From NCBI GenBank assembly GCA_026003255.1, contig BPGX01000009.1, positions 47,224 to 111,223 on the forward strand: a DNA stretch of 64,000 nucleotides, in the 5' to 3' direction. The number at the start of each line of letters is the position of its first letter. Positions within the stretch are counted from its first letter, which is position 1. Below the pieces are notes generated by a model, which had not been told where the DNA came from, did not search any database, and worked only from the letters and a program-made list of their open reading frames with translations. Source of the stretch: Bacteroidia bacterium. Lineage in GTDB: Bacteria; Bacteroidota; Bacteroidia; B-17B0; Aurantibacillaceae. Positions 30,368 to 40,800 of the stretch are shown one piece after another. Both the position numbers and the translations under genes were made by a program.

Positions 30368-31723
30368 ATGAAGACAAACAATGCTTTCGTGGATGCGCTG
30401 ATGGAGAGTCAAAGTCAGGCATTGAACAACTGGCTGGAAGCCACACAAAAAATGCAAAACGCCATTGCTACTGGAAATGTAGTAACAGAAGGACCTGCTA
30501 TTTACAAAGAATGGTTAGAAAAACAAATCGCATTAGCAGGAGGTGCAATTTCTAAATTAAGTGAAACTGCGACTACCCCTCAAAATCAAGTTCAGGATTT
30601 TTTCAAAAATTGGTTCCAATCTCAAATGGATTATTTAAAAAGAATCACTGATTTCAATCAAAGTGTGTACAGCAGTTTCACAAATTTTGGAAGACCTGCT
30701 AATGATTACATTACTACATTCTCGGCATTAAACAATCAATGGACTAATCTTTACAACGAATGGGTAAAAGCAACTACAACCACATTGGAAACTTATCAAT
30801 CTGCATTCAAAGGTGCTTTCAACAAAAATCTTTTTCAGGAAATGCTGCAAAGTAATGTTCTTTACAATTCCTTCAAAGAATTATATACACCCATTTTTGA
30901 AGCATTTCAAAAGGGAGAATACAAACCCGAACTTTTCAAGCAATTTTATGATGTTGAAACCTATAAAAAATTAACCGATAGAATTTTTGGTGGCTTGTTC
31001 AATACAACACCCGATTTGAAATCGTTCTTTGACAATGCTATGAGTCAAATCCATAACTATTTTACGACCAGTAATTCTTTGAGAGAACAGTATGCTAATT
31101 ATTATAAAAAACTTTTTGAAACTTACCCTCAACTTTTTACAGGTGATTACAATCAGATTAAAGAACTTTACAACAAGTATGGTAATATCTATTTCGAAAA
31201 CTTTAAACCATTATTAAATTTAATCAACAATCCAAAAGATAAAGAAGTATTGAGTGAGACCCTGGCTTTAATGGATAAAATCGCTCAATATTCGATTAAG
31301 CAAGCCGAAATGTCTGCTGATATCAATTTGAAAATCTATCAATCATTAGAAAAAGTAGCTGAAAAATACAGCAAGAAATTTGTAGAAGCAGATCCAACCG
31401 CTATAGCAAAATTAGATTATAAGACCATCTACAATGAATGGTTAAAAGAATCTGATAATCTATTGACAGAACTTTTTGCAACAGAATCATTTTCTAAACT
31501 AAAAGCAGAAGTATTAAATCTTAGCATGGACATTAAAACTTACTTTGAAAAACAAATGGAGAAATTCCTTGAATTTTATCCAATCGCTAAAACTTCTGAA
31601 TTAGAAGAAGTGTATAAAACACTGCACGATTTGAAAAAACAAGTAAAAACATTAGAACAAAAATTAGAATTATTAATTGAAGAAGAAAAGAAAACTTCTG
31701 CTAAAAAACAAACAGTAAAATAA
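30368..31723 (+). CDS. PhaE/phasin-like protein (poly(3-hydroxyalkanoate) synthase-associated)
   Basis: Helical amphipathic protein; NNWLEATQKMQ, KNWFQSQMDYLKRITDFNQ; C-terminal ELEEVYKTLHDLKKQVKTLEQKLELL resembles the PhaE C-terminal coiled motif. Confidence 0.55.
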   Translation: MKTNNAFVDALMESQSQALNNWLEATQKMQNAIATGNVVTEGPAIYKEWLEKQIALAGGAISKLSETATTPQNQVQDFFKNWFQSQMDYLKRITDFNQSVYSSFTNFGRPANDYITTFSALNNQWTNLYNEWVKATTTTLETYQSAFKGAFNKNLFQEMLQSNVLYNSFKELYTPIFEAFQKGEYKPELFKQFYDVETYKKLTDRIFGGLFNTTPDLKSFFDNAMSQIHNYFTTSNSLREQYANYYKKLFETYPQLFTGDYNQIKELYNKYGNIYFENFKPLLNLINNPKDKEVLSETLALMDKIAQYSIKQAEMSADINLKIYQSLEKVAEKYSKKFVEADPTAIAKLDYKTIYNEWLKESDNLLTELFATESFSKLKAEVLNLSMDIKTYFEKQMEKFLEFYPIAKTSELEEVYKTLHDLKKQVKTLEQKLELLIEEEKKTSAKKQTVK

Positions 31724-31804
31724 AAGTACCTCGGGAGAGGTTCTTTTGTTATGCTCTTCAAAGAGCGAGTAGATGTTTGTGATTTCATAGGGTGAATTGA
31801 AAAT

Positions 31805-31836
31805 GGGCTTTCGGGAGAAAGCCCGTTTTCTTTTTA
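31805..31836 (+). terminator. Rho-independent terminator
   Basis: GGGCTTTC-ggga-GAAAGCCC followed by gttttcttttt. Confidence 0.8.
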
Positions 31837-31871
31837 AATCAAATCTTTTGTAACTTTGTCAAAATTGAAAA

Positions 31872-34800
31872 TTGGTTGAATTGAAAATATTGCGTTTTAA
31901 TAAATGGTTCTTTGTTGCTGGAGTAGTATTGTTTTCATTTAATGTAAAAGCACAATTCTATTATGGTTCCATCATGGAATTTGGAAAAAACAGAGTGCAA
32001 TACCAGCCTTTTGAATGGACCTACTTTGATGCCGATAAATACAAAGTATTTACATATCAAGGTGGACAGGACATAGCAAAATATATTTACGCTCAATTAC
32101 CTTTTATCATCAATACACTTGAAAAACGACTGGATTATCAAATTGAGGATAAGTTATCTGTAATTGTATACAACAATATTCATGATTTTTATCAATCCAA
32201 CATAGGATTGCAATACGATGAAATTAATACTGTAGCAGGGAATACCAAAATTATTGGTGATAAAATCTTTGTTTATTTTGATGGCAATTTAGAAAAATTG
32301 AAACAAGATTTACGATATGCAATCACAGAATGGATAATCAACAAATACATTTATAGCGGTTCCGCAAAAGATGCTATTAAAAGTAATGCCACTATTACAT
32401 TGCCCGATTGGTATATCAAGAGTTTAGCCCGATTCATGGCACAAGGATGGACTGTACAAAATGATTTAGAATTACTGGAACTCATGCGAACCAATACTAT
32501 TACCGATTTAAAATCCTTAGAAGGGAATGCAGCACTTATTGCAGGGCATGCGTTATGGTATTATGTTGCAGACATATATGGAGAAGCAAGTATTCCGAAC
32601 ATCATCTATCTTACCAAAATCAATCATAACCCCGATGACGCATTTATTTTTATACTTGGTAATTCGGTCAATGATGTGTTTTATGAAATGTTAGATAACT
32701 ATAATAAACATTATTTCAAAACTAAAGATAATGCAAGAAAGGGACACGATTCTACAAACATTATTACTGTCAAACACAAGAAAAAAGAAAGTGTTGAAAA
32801 ATTAGTTATGAGTTCGGATGAAAAAACAATTGCATTTGTAACCAATTATTTAGGACAGAAAAAATTATATATTTATGAAATAGAATCTCAAAAAAGAAAG
32901 CGATTATTAAAATTATATCCTAAATTAGAAAGAGAATACGATAAATTTTATCCATTAGTAACATGGCATCCCAAAGCCAATATTCTGTTAGCAATTTATG
33001 AGTATAAAAATGTATTATACTTACATACTTTTGATTTAGATAATAATGAAGTTTTTAAAAAGCCCATTACAGGATTTGAAAAGATTATGAGCGTGAGTTA
33101 TAGCAATGATGGTAAAAAATTAGTGATGAGTGCTATCAAACAAGGCAAAGGACAATCCGATATTTTTGTTTATACAATTAACAATGGCGGAGTTGAGCAA
33201 ATTACAGATGATATTTTTGATGACAATGAGCCCATTTTTATCAATAACAATAAAGGAATTGTATTTTCAAGTAATAGAACTTCCGACACATTAGTAAAAC
33301 AATCCAGTTCAGACAACAAACGATTTTTTAAGCAATACACTTCATTTAAAGATTTATTTTATGTTGATTATCCAATAAAAAATAATACCTTAATACAAAT
33401 AACCCATACACCGACCTTCAATGAATACAAGCCCATTCCATCAAAACAAAAAAGTAATGAGTTTTATTTTTTAAGTGATGAAAACGGTTTTATCAATGTT
33501 TTTGTGGCAAAACCAGATAGTTCCATTTTAAGTGCTGATACGTCGGTAATTTATCAATATTATTACAACACCTATCCTGTATCCAATGTCAATTTTTTTA
33601 TTAGAGATATTCAGTTAGTCCATTCTCATTTTTATTTCACCATCTTATTCAATTCGTCAAAAGTAAAATTTTACAAAGAAAATTTGGCTTTGATGAAATC
33701 GGATATATTGAATTATCAATCTGAAAAGAAATTAAAGCCCACGTGGATGCGGGCGTACTCCAGAAACTCTTTGATTATACCTGGAATAAAAGAAAAAAAT
33801 CTATCTTCACTACCTCATGATGTTACTAAAAATACTTCTGCACCAAATGAGAATGCAGGAAAAATTCAAAAAGGCATTGATTTTGAAAATTACTCTTTTG
33901 ATAACACAAACAAAGAAAATAAAGAATCTAAAAAAGATACTATACAAACTATTGTGAGCAAGAATCTGAATAATATTGAGAATAGAAATAATTTAGTAAC
34001 GGGCAATTTTACATTTCCTATTCAACAAAATTACTTTACAACATTTTATGTTGACCATGTTCTAACGCAATTGAATAATAGTTTTCTTTTTCCAACTTAT
34101 CAACGATTTACCGGTGGATATGCTCCTGTTTATATAAATCCCGGCTTGAATTTTATTACGAAAATAGGACTCAATGATTTATTTGAAGATAGAAACATTA
34201 TCGCAGGTTTTAGAATCGGAGGAACTCTGGATAATGAATTTTTATTAGGATACGAATACAGAAAAAATCTTTATGACCACCAGTTTTTAGTACATCGTCA
34301 AACTTTTGTTAAAATTAAAGATTTCTACGGAAGTTTTGCAAAAGTTATTTCTTATAACGGCAGATATACCATAAAATATCCCTTTAATGAAGTTTTATCT
34401 TTAAGAACATCCATTCAATATAGAAATGATGAAGCGATTTTTTTGTCTGTGAGTAACGATGCTTTACCAAAACCTGATGAAACCGACCGTTATGCTGGTG
34501 GAAAAGTGGAATTAGTATGGGACGAAAGCCGTTATCGGGATATAAATTTATACGAGGGATGGCGCGGAAAAACCTGGATTGAATACATGCAAAAGATAGA
34601 AAATACAAAACATAATCTCATTACTTTTGGATTTGATGTGCGAAATTACTGGAGAATACATAAGTATTTGTATTGGTGTAACCGCCTTGCTTATGGTGGT
34701 TCAGCTGGAACAGATAAATTAATTTATTATTTAGGTGGAGTAGACAATTGGTTTACACCACAATTTGATAGAACTATTAATATTGTGCATTCTAACGAAT

Positions 34801-35216
34801 ATCAATTTCAAACATTGGCTACTAACATGAGAGGATTCAAACAAAACATCAGAAATGGTAATAATTTCGTTGTGTTTAATAGTGAACTTCGCTCACCGTT
34901 CATTCGTTACTTATTTAAAGACATTAAATCTGAATTCTGGAGAACTTTTCAAGGCATTATATTTGCTGATATTGGTGCTGCATGGTATGGCTGGAATCCT
35001 GTTAGTGAAGAAAATACTATCAACAAAAACATTTTTAATTTTAATCCATTTATAATAACTGTTTACAATTACAAAAATCCTCTGGTGGGCTCATTTGGTT
35101 TGGGTATAAGAGGAAAATTATTTGGGTATTTTATGCGATTGGATTTTGGTTGGGGTATAGACGATTGGAAAGTATTACCTAACATCAATTATTTTTCTAT
35201 TGCAACAGATTTTTAA
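31872..35216 (+). CDS. TolB-like propeller / outer-membrane beta-barrel protein
   Basis: Signal peptide KWFFVAGVVLFSFNVKAQF; PD40-like blades (SYSNDGKKLVMSAIKQGKGQSDIFVY); C-terminal barrel-like repeats ending NINYFSIATDF. TTG start likely. Confidence 0.75.
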   Translation: MVELKILRFNKWFFVAGVVLFSFNVKAQFYYGSIMEFGKNRVQYQPFEWTYFDADKYKVFTYQGGQDIAKYIYAQLPFIINTLEKRLDYQIEDKLSVIVYNNIHDFYQSNIGLQYDEINTVAGNTKIIGDKIFVYFDGNLEKLKQDLRYAITEWIINKYIYSGSAKDAIKSNATITLPDWYIKSLARFMAQGWTVQNDLELLELMRTNTITDLKSLEGNAALIAGHALWYYVADIYGEASIPNIIYLTKINHNPDDAFIFILGNSVNDVFYEMLDNYNKHYFKTKDNARKGHDSTNIITVKHKKKESVEKLVMSSDEKTIAFVTNYLGQKKLYIYEIESQKRKRLLKLYPKLEREYDKFYPLVTWHPKANILLAIYEYKNVLYLHTFDLDNNEVFKKPITGFEKIMSVSYSNDGKKLVMSAIKQGKGQSDIFVYTINNGGVEQITDDIFDDNEPIFINNNKGIVFSSNRTSDTLVKQSSSDNKRFFKQYTSFKDLFYVDYPIKNNTLIQITHTPTFNEYKPIPSKQKSNEFYFLSDENGFINVFVAKPDSSILSADTSVIYQYYYNTYPVSNVNFFIRDIQLVHSHFYFTILFNSSKVKFYKENLALMKSDILNYQSEKKLKPTWMRAYSRNSLIIPGIKEKNLSSLPHDVTKNTSAPNENAGKIQKGIDFENYSFDNTNKENKESKKDTIQTIVSKNLNNIENRNNLVTGNFTFPIQQNYFTTFYVDHVLTQLNNSFLFPTYQRFTGGYAPVYINPGLNFITKIGLNDLFEDRNIIAGFRIGGTLDNEFLLGYEYRKNLYDHQFLVHRQTFVKIKDFYGSFAKVISYNGRYTIKYPFNEVLSLRTSIQYRNDEAIFLSVSNDALPKPDETDRYAGGKVELVWDESRYRDINLYEGWRGKTWIEYMQKIENTKHNLITFGFDVRNYWRIHKYLYWCNRLAYGGSAGTDKLIYYLGGVDNWFTPQFDRTINIVHSNEYQFQTLATNMRGFKQNIRNGNNFVVFNSELRSPFIRYLFKDIKSEFWRTFQGIIFADIGAAWYGWNPVSEENTINKNIFNFNPFIITVYNYKNPLVGSFGLGIRGKLFGYFMRLDFGWGIDDWKVLPNINYFSIATDF

Positions 35217-35306
35217 ACTTTAACCGTTTATCTTTTAATTTTACCGTTCCTATATTTTAACAATTAAATTAGACGTAATCCTGTTTCTGGTGTCGGAAAA
35301 AATTCA

Positions 35307-35314
35307 TAACTTTG
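35307..35314 (+). promoter_or_regulatory. -7 promoter box TAACTTTG upstream of M43 peptidase gene
   Basis: TAnnTTTG, 18 nt before ATG 35333. Confidence 0.5.
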
Positions 35315-35332
35315 TAATCAAATTTTAAGATT

Positions 35333-37720
35333 ATGAGAAAATTTTATTTAATTGTTGCCGCCGGTATCAGTGCAGGATTGATGTTTGCACAAACCGGTAG
35401 AAAAGCGACTTTTACAAAAGTTGCAACTGTTACTCAAAATCAAACGGTTGAACAGCCCATTAAAAGAACCTGTGGTACTATTGCGCCACCTATTGAATGG
35501 GAAGAGCAGTTTCAGAAATTAATTGAACAATATGTAAAAGATCATCCTGAATTACAAAATGGTAAGGTGGCTACTAATTATGTGATTCCTGTTGTGTTTC
35601 ATGTTATTCACGGTGGACAGGCCGTAGGTGTATATCCTAACTTAGCTCAAGGACAAATTAATTCTCAAATTCAGGTCTTGAATGCTGATTATAGTGGAAC
35701 GGGATACAATGTTGGAAACTACCCTGCTAATGCTTTTGTAAACTATGCTGCATCTTTACCTGCTGCTAACAAGGATGCGAATGGTCGTGTGAAAATTGCC
35801 AATACAGGTATACAATTTTGTTTAGCCACTAAAGATCCTAATGGAAATACTCTTGCTGAACCCGGTATTGATAGAATTAACTATACAAGTAAAGGTTGGA
35901 GCAATCCTGCTTCCTTTACGAGTGCTAGTTCATTTATGTCATACATGAATGGGACAATTAAACCTCAATCCATCTGGGATCCAACGCGTTATTTTAACGT
36001 ATGGGTTTCAGATGTATCTGGATCAGTTGGTCTTTTAGGTTATGCTACGTTTCCTGCAGGTACTGGTTTGTCTGGTTTAAGTGGGTTTGGTACTGCTACG
36101 ACTGATGGGGTCTGGATATGGGCAAAAGCATGTGGTTCTAAAATCATTTTCCCATCTGGTACTTATGCAACCCCTTATGACAAAGGTAGAACTCTTACTC
36201 ACGAAGCTGGCCACTGGCTTGGTTTAAGACATATATGGGGCGATGGTACCTGTGCAACAGATTATTGTAACGATACCCCTCCGGCACAAACATCTAATTA
36301 CAACTGTATTACTACTTATCCATACCATGCAGGAACTTGCTCTGGTAACTCACCCGATGGTGAAATGTATATGAACTTTATGGATTATACGGATGATGCC
36401 TGCATGTATATGTTTACTGTAGATCAAACTACTCGTATGCAAACAGCTATGGCTAATGGAACATATAGAAGTCAGTTGACTGCATCCAGTGCTACACTAT
36501 GTGGTTCATCATCTCCTGCAGCTAATGCTTGCTTTACCATGCCTTCTACAGGTTGTGTTAATACAGCAGTGAATGTAACAAACTGTTCTTCTGGAACTCC
36601 AACTCCTACTTATACATGGAGTGCTAATCCTTCTGGTGGAGTTACTTTTAGTCCCAATCAAAATGCTACAACACCCTCCATCACATTTGCTAACACAGGA
36701 ACTTACACTATTACCTTAACAGCCAGCAATGGTACTGTAAGTTCTATTTCAAATGTCATTAGTATCTCATCTTGTGTAACTCAAACGGTATGCAATGATA
36801 CTATCACTAATATCCGAAATACAGATACCTTAGTTACATATATTACAGGCGCACCGACAAGTACATGTCCGGGATTTGTTGCAGGTAATAACTGCTATGC
36901 TGATAAAGAAAAAGCAGAATGGTTTGCGGCTTCAACCTATAGCCATGTAAGCCCAGCTCAGTTTATTACAAAAGCCATAGTTTTATTCTATAGAAATGGT
37001 AATGTGGGTACTGGTGGAAATAACTCAACGCAAGTAAACTTAAAGATTTATACTGGAAACACAACAAGTGGTCCTAATACAACAGTGGCTACTGCTACAG
37101 CAAATTTAGGTCAAATTGCTGCTGCTACAGGTACTACCAATGTTTCTTATGTAGGTGATCCTAATATCGGTTATTCTACCCCTATTATAGTTCCATTTAC
37201 ATATAATTTTACTACTCCTGTTGGGCCATTGTCCTCTTCTACACCTGGTGGTTTCTTTGCATCAGTGGTATTACCAACCACAAGCGGAGATACGGCTGTG
37301 ATCTTTACAAATACGGATGGTTCTAACCCAACGAACACCATGTGGGATAAATGGAGTGATAATACATGGCATCCGTTTGATGATCCAAACAACTGGGGTA
37401 TTCCTTTAAATGGAGCAATCCTCCCAATCCTTACTTGCTCAACAGGAAAAGAAGATTTCAATGCTTTATCAAATAGCATCGTAATTGTTCCTAACCCATC
37501 CAATGGATTGTTTAATATCGTTGCTACCTTTAATGAAAAACAAAATCTACAATTTGAAGTGTTAAATACCTTAGGTCAAGTATTGAATAAAGGTGAATTC
37601 CAGAATGTAATGAGTAATTATCTCACCATTAATTTAAGTAACTACGAAAATGGTGTGTATTTCCTGAGAATTACAAACGGTTCTGAAAAACTTGTAAAAC
37701 GCATCGTTATTCAAAAATAA
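35333..37720 (+). CDS. M43-family (pappalysin-like) zinc metalloprotease with PKD domain and T9SS type A sorting domain
   Basis: HEAGHWLGLRHIWGDGTC (HExxHxxGxxH), later MNFMDYTDDACMYMFT Met-turn, PKD-like TYTWSANPSG, C-term VPNPSNGLFNIVATF...ENGVYFLRITNGSEKLVKRIVIQK. Confidence 0.93.
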   Translation: MRKFYLIVAAGISAGLMFAQTGRKATFTKVATVTQNQTVEQPIKRTCGTIAPPIEWEEQFQKLIEQYVKDHPELQNGKVATNYVIPVVFHVIHGGQAVGVYPNLAQGQINSQIQVLNADYSGTGYNVGNYPANAFVNYAASLPAANKDANGRVKIANTGIQFCLATKDPNGNTLAEPGIDRINYTSKGWSNPASFTSASSFMSYMNGTIKPQSIWDPTRYFNVWVSDVSGSVGLLGYATFPAGTGLSGLSGFGTATTDGVWIWAKACGSKIIFPSGTYATPYDKGRTLTHEAGHWLGLRHIWGDGTCATDYCNDTPPAQTSNYNCITTYPYHAGTCSGNSPDGEMYMNFMDYTDDACMYMFTVDQTTRMQTAMANGTYRSQLTASSATLCGSSSPAANACFTMPSTGCVNTAVNVTNCSSGTPTPTYTWSANPSGGVTFSPNQNATTPSITFANTGTYTITLTASNGTVSSISNVISISSCVTQTVCNDTITNIRNTDTLVTYITGAPTSTCPGFVAGNNCYADKEKAEWFAASTYSHVSPAQFITKAIVLFYRNGNVGTGGNNSTQVNLKIYTGNTTSGPNTTVATATANLGQIAAATGTTNVSYVGDPNIGYSTPIIVPFTYNFTTPVGPLSSSTPGGFFASVVLPTTSGDTAVIFTNTDGSNPTNTMWDKWSDNTWHPFDDPNNWGIPLNGAILPILTCSTGKEDFNALSNSIVIVPNPSNGLFNIVATFNEKQNLQFEVLNTLGQVLNKGEFQNVMSNYLTINLSNYENGVYFLRITNGSEKLVKRIVIQK

Positions 37721-37743
37721 TCATACCTGTTGTTTTGTAAAAA

Positions 37744-37770
37744 GCGGGGAGATTTTCTCCCCGTTTTTTA
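37744..37770 (+). terminator. Rho-independent terminator
   Basis: CGGGGAGA-ttt-TCTCCCCG followed by T-run. Confidence 0.85.
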
Positions 37771-37843
37771 TTTTAAAAAGTTATCCACAGGGTCGTATTT
37801 TGACGCAGATTCTACATAAATTTGTTTGAAAATTTTAGACACT

Positions 37844-40800
37844 ATGTTTTTAATTTTTGATGTAGAAACAACTGGGTTTATTAAAGGCGATGCTAATGAT
37901 TTTTCTAATTTAGAAAACTTTCCAAGAGTTGTTCAGCTGGCTTATCAGTTACACGATGAAAATGGAACATTAATTGAACAATATTCAAAAATTGTTAAGC
38001 CAGATGGCTTTGAAATTCCTTATAGTGCGGCTCAAGTTCATAAAATTACGACTGAAAGAGCATTAAAAGAAGGTTTTGAGTGGAAAGAAGTATTAAATGA
38101 TTTTTTAAATGCTTTACAACAAACAAAATTTTTAGCAGGACATAATATTATTCAATACGATGTTCCTGTTATTACAGCAGAATTTATTCGGTCAGGTATT
38201 GACAAAAAAATTATTCAGGAAAAGATATTTTTGGATACTTGTATTTCTAAGGAAGTTATTGAATATTGTCAATTAAAAGGCGGTAAGGGTGGTGGATATA
38301 AACAGCCCAATTTAAGTGAATTGTATGAAAAATTGTTTGGTGAAAGATTTGAATTGGCGCACAATGCGGCTTTTGATGTTCAGGCCAATGCTCGTGCTTT
38401 TTTTGAATTATTGAAAAGAAAGATCATCGTTATCCCTGATTTGAATACAGAAAATATTGAATACGAAGCACCGGATTTAGAAGAATTATTTCACTCCGAA
38501 AAACATTATCATAAGAAAAAGAGGAGTTCGCATCAACAAGTTGTTTCAAAAGATTCATCAATAACGGCGGATTTCCATTTTGCTTACTTACACAATCACA
38601 CCATTTATTCCATTGGTAACAGTAGTACTAAAATTAAATCACTGCTAAAAAAAGCTGTTGAATATAGATCCAGTGCATTGGCTATTACGGATCTTGGTTA
38701 TATGAGTGGGGTGATTGAATTTTACAGTGCTGTAAAAGATGCTAATAAAGAAATTAAGGCCCAGAATGAAAAATTAATTGCAGAGGGAAAACAACCACAG
38801 CCAACCATAAAACCTATTATTGGATGTGAATTTTATTTGTGTGAAGATATTCACAAAGAAAATACTAAAAATCAAAATTATCAAATTCCAATTTTAGCAA
38901 AAAATGAAATAGGTTATTCTAATTTGTGTAAGTTATCTTCAATTTCATTTATAGATGGCTTTTATTATGTTCCAAGAATTGATAAAAATTATCTATTAGA
39001 AAATAAAGAAGGTTTAATTGTTTTAAGCGGTTGGATTTATGGAGAAATACCACAAATTTTATTTAGAGAAGGTGAAAAAAAAGCCGAGGAAGTACTAATA
39101 TGGTATAAAGAACATTTTGGTGAAGATTTTTATCTTGAACTAAATAATCATTATTTGGATGAAGAAAAATATTTAAATGATTTTTTAATTAAAATGTCTG
39201 AAAAGCATCAGATCAAAGTTGTGGCTGGTCAGGTAAATTATTATCTAAATAAAAATGAATACGATGTTGTAGATTCTTTAATATGCATTAGAAACGGAGA
39301 TGAAAAAGAAAAGGAGATTGGAAAAGGTGGAGGAAAAAGGTTTGGATTACCTAAATGTGATTTGCATTTTCAATCACCTGAAGAAATTCAACAGGCCTTT
39401 TCATTTTATCCATTGGCTATACAAAATGCTATTGAACTGGCCGAAAAAATTGAAGAATTTAAGGTGGAAAAAGATGTTGTATTACCGAAATTTGATATAC
39501 CAAAAGATTTTATTGATCAACATCCTGGTCTTAATGAAATTGAATTGGAAAATGCCTATTTGAGATATTTGGCGTATAAAGGCGCTGCTGAAAGATATCA
39601 ACCAATAACTGAAGAGGTAAAAGAACGAATTGAATTTGAGTTGAAAACCATTGAACAGATGGGCTTTCCTGGCTATTTTTTAATAGTGGGCGATATATTG
39701 TCAGAAGCGAGAAAGAGAGGTATCCGAATCGGTCCAGGACGAGGAAGTGCAGCGGGTTCCATTATCGCGTATTGTTTGGGAATTACCAATGTAGATCCTG
39801 TGAAATATGGTTTGCTTTTTGAAAGATTCTTAAATCCGGAACGTATTTCAATGCCCGATATTGATATAGATATTGCGGATGATAGAAGAGATGAGGTCAT
39901 TGATTATATTGTTCAAAAATATGGTAAAGACCGAGTAGCGAATATTATCACATTTGCAACTCTGGGTGGAAAGTCAGCCATTAAAGACACAGCAAGGATT
40001 TTAGGATTAGAAAAAAGTGAGTCCGACTTAGTTTCCAATGCATTCAATCAATTAGACGCTTTAGGTTTTTCGCTTCAGGAACTGGCAAATCCAGAACAAA
40101 TCAATTTTGAAAAACATGTTTCTGAAAATCAATCCGTTGAAGAGATTCAATCGTTATTCAAAAAGCATTATAATGAATTTTTGAATTCTCATCCAAAGGC
40201 GAAGCAGGTTCTTCAATATGCAGCAGGAGTAGAAGGTTGTTTCAGACACACAGGAAAGCATGCATGTGGATTAATTATTGCCCCAAAAAAATTAAGTGAA
40301 ATTTCTCCATTAGCAAAAGATACAAAGAGTGGTCAGGTGATTACACAATTTGATGTGGATGTGGCCGAAAAAGCAGGACTTTTGAAAATGGATTTTTTAG
40401 GGCTTACTACGTTACGAATTATCACGGATACAATTAAATATGTCAAGGAAAATAAAGGAATAGAAATTGATATAGATCGTGTTCCTCTTGATGATTCTAA
40501 AACGTATGATATTTTCAGAAACGGCGAAACAGACGAGATATTCCAGTTTGAAAGTCCGGGAATGAAAAAGTATTTGCAACAATTGAAGCCGGATAACATT
40601 AATGATTTGATTGCAATGAATGCTCTGTATCGACCTGGACCAATGAAGTATATTGATAGTTTCATTAAGAGAAAACATGGCATTGAAAAGATTGAGTATG
40701 TGTTTCCCGAAATGGAGGAGATTTTGAAAGAGACGTATGGCATTACGGTTTATCAGGAGCAGGTGATGTTATTAAGTCAAAAATTAGCAGGATTTAGTAA

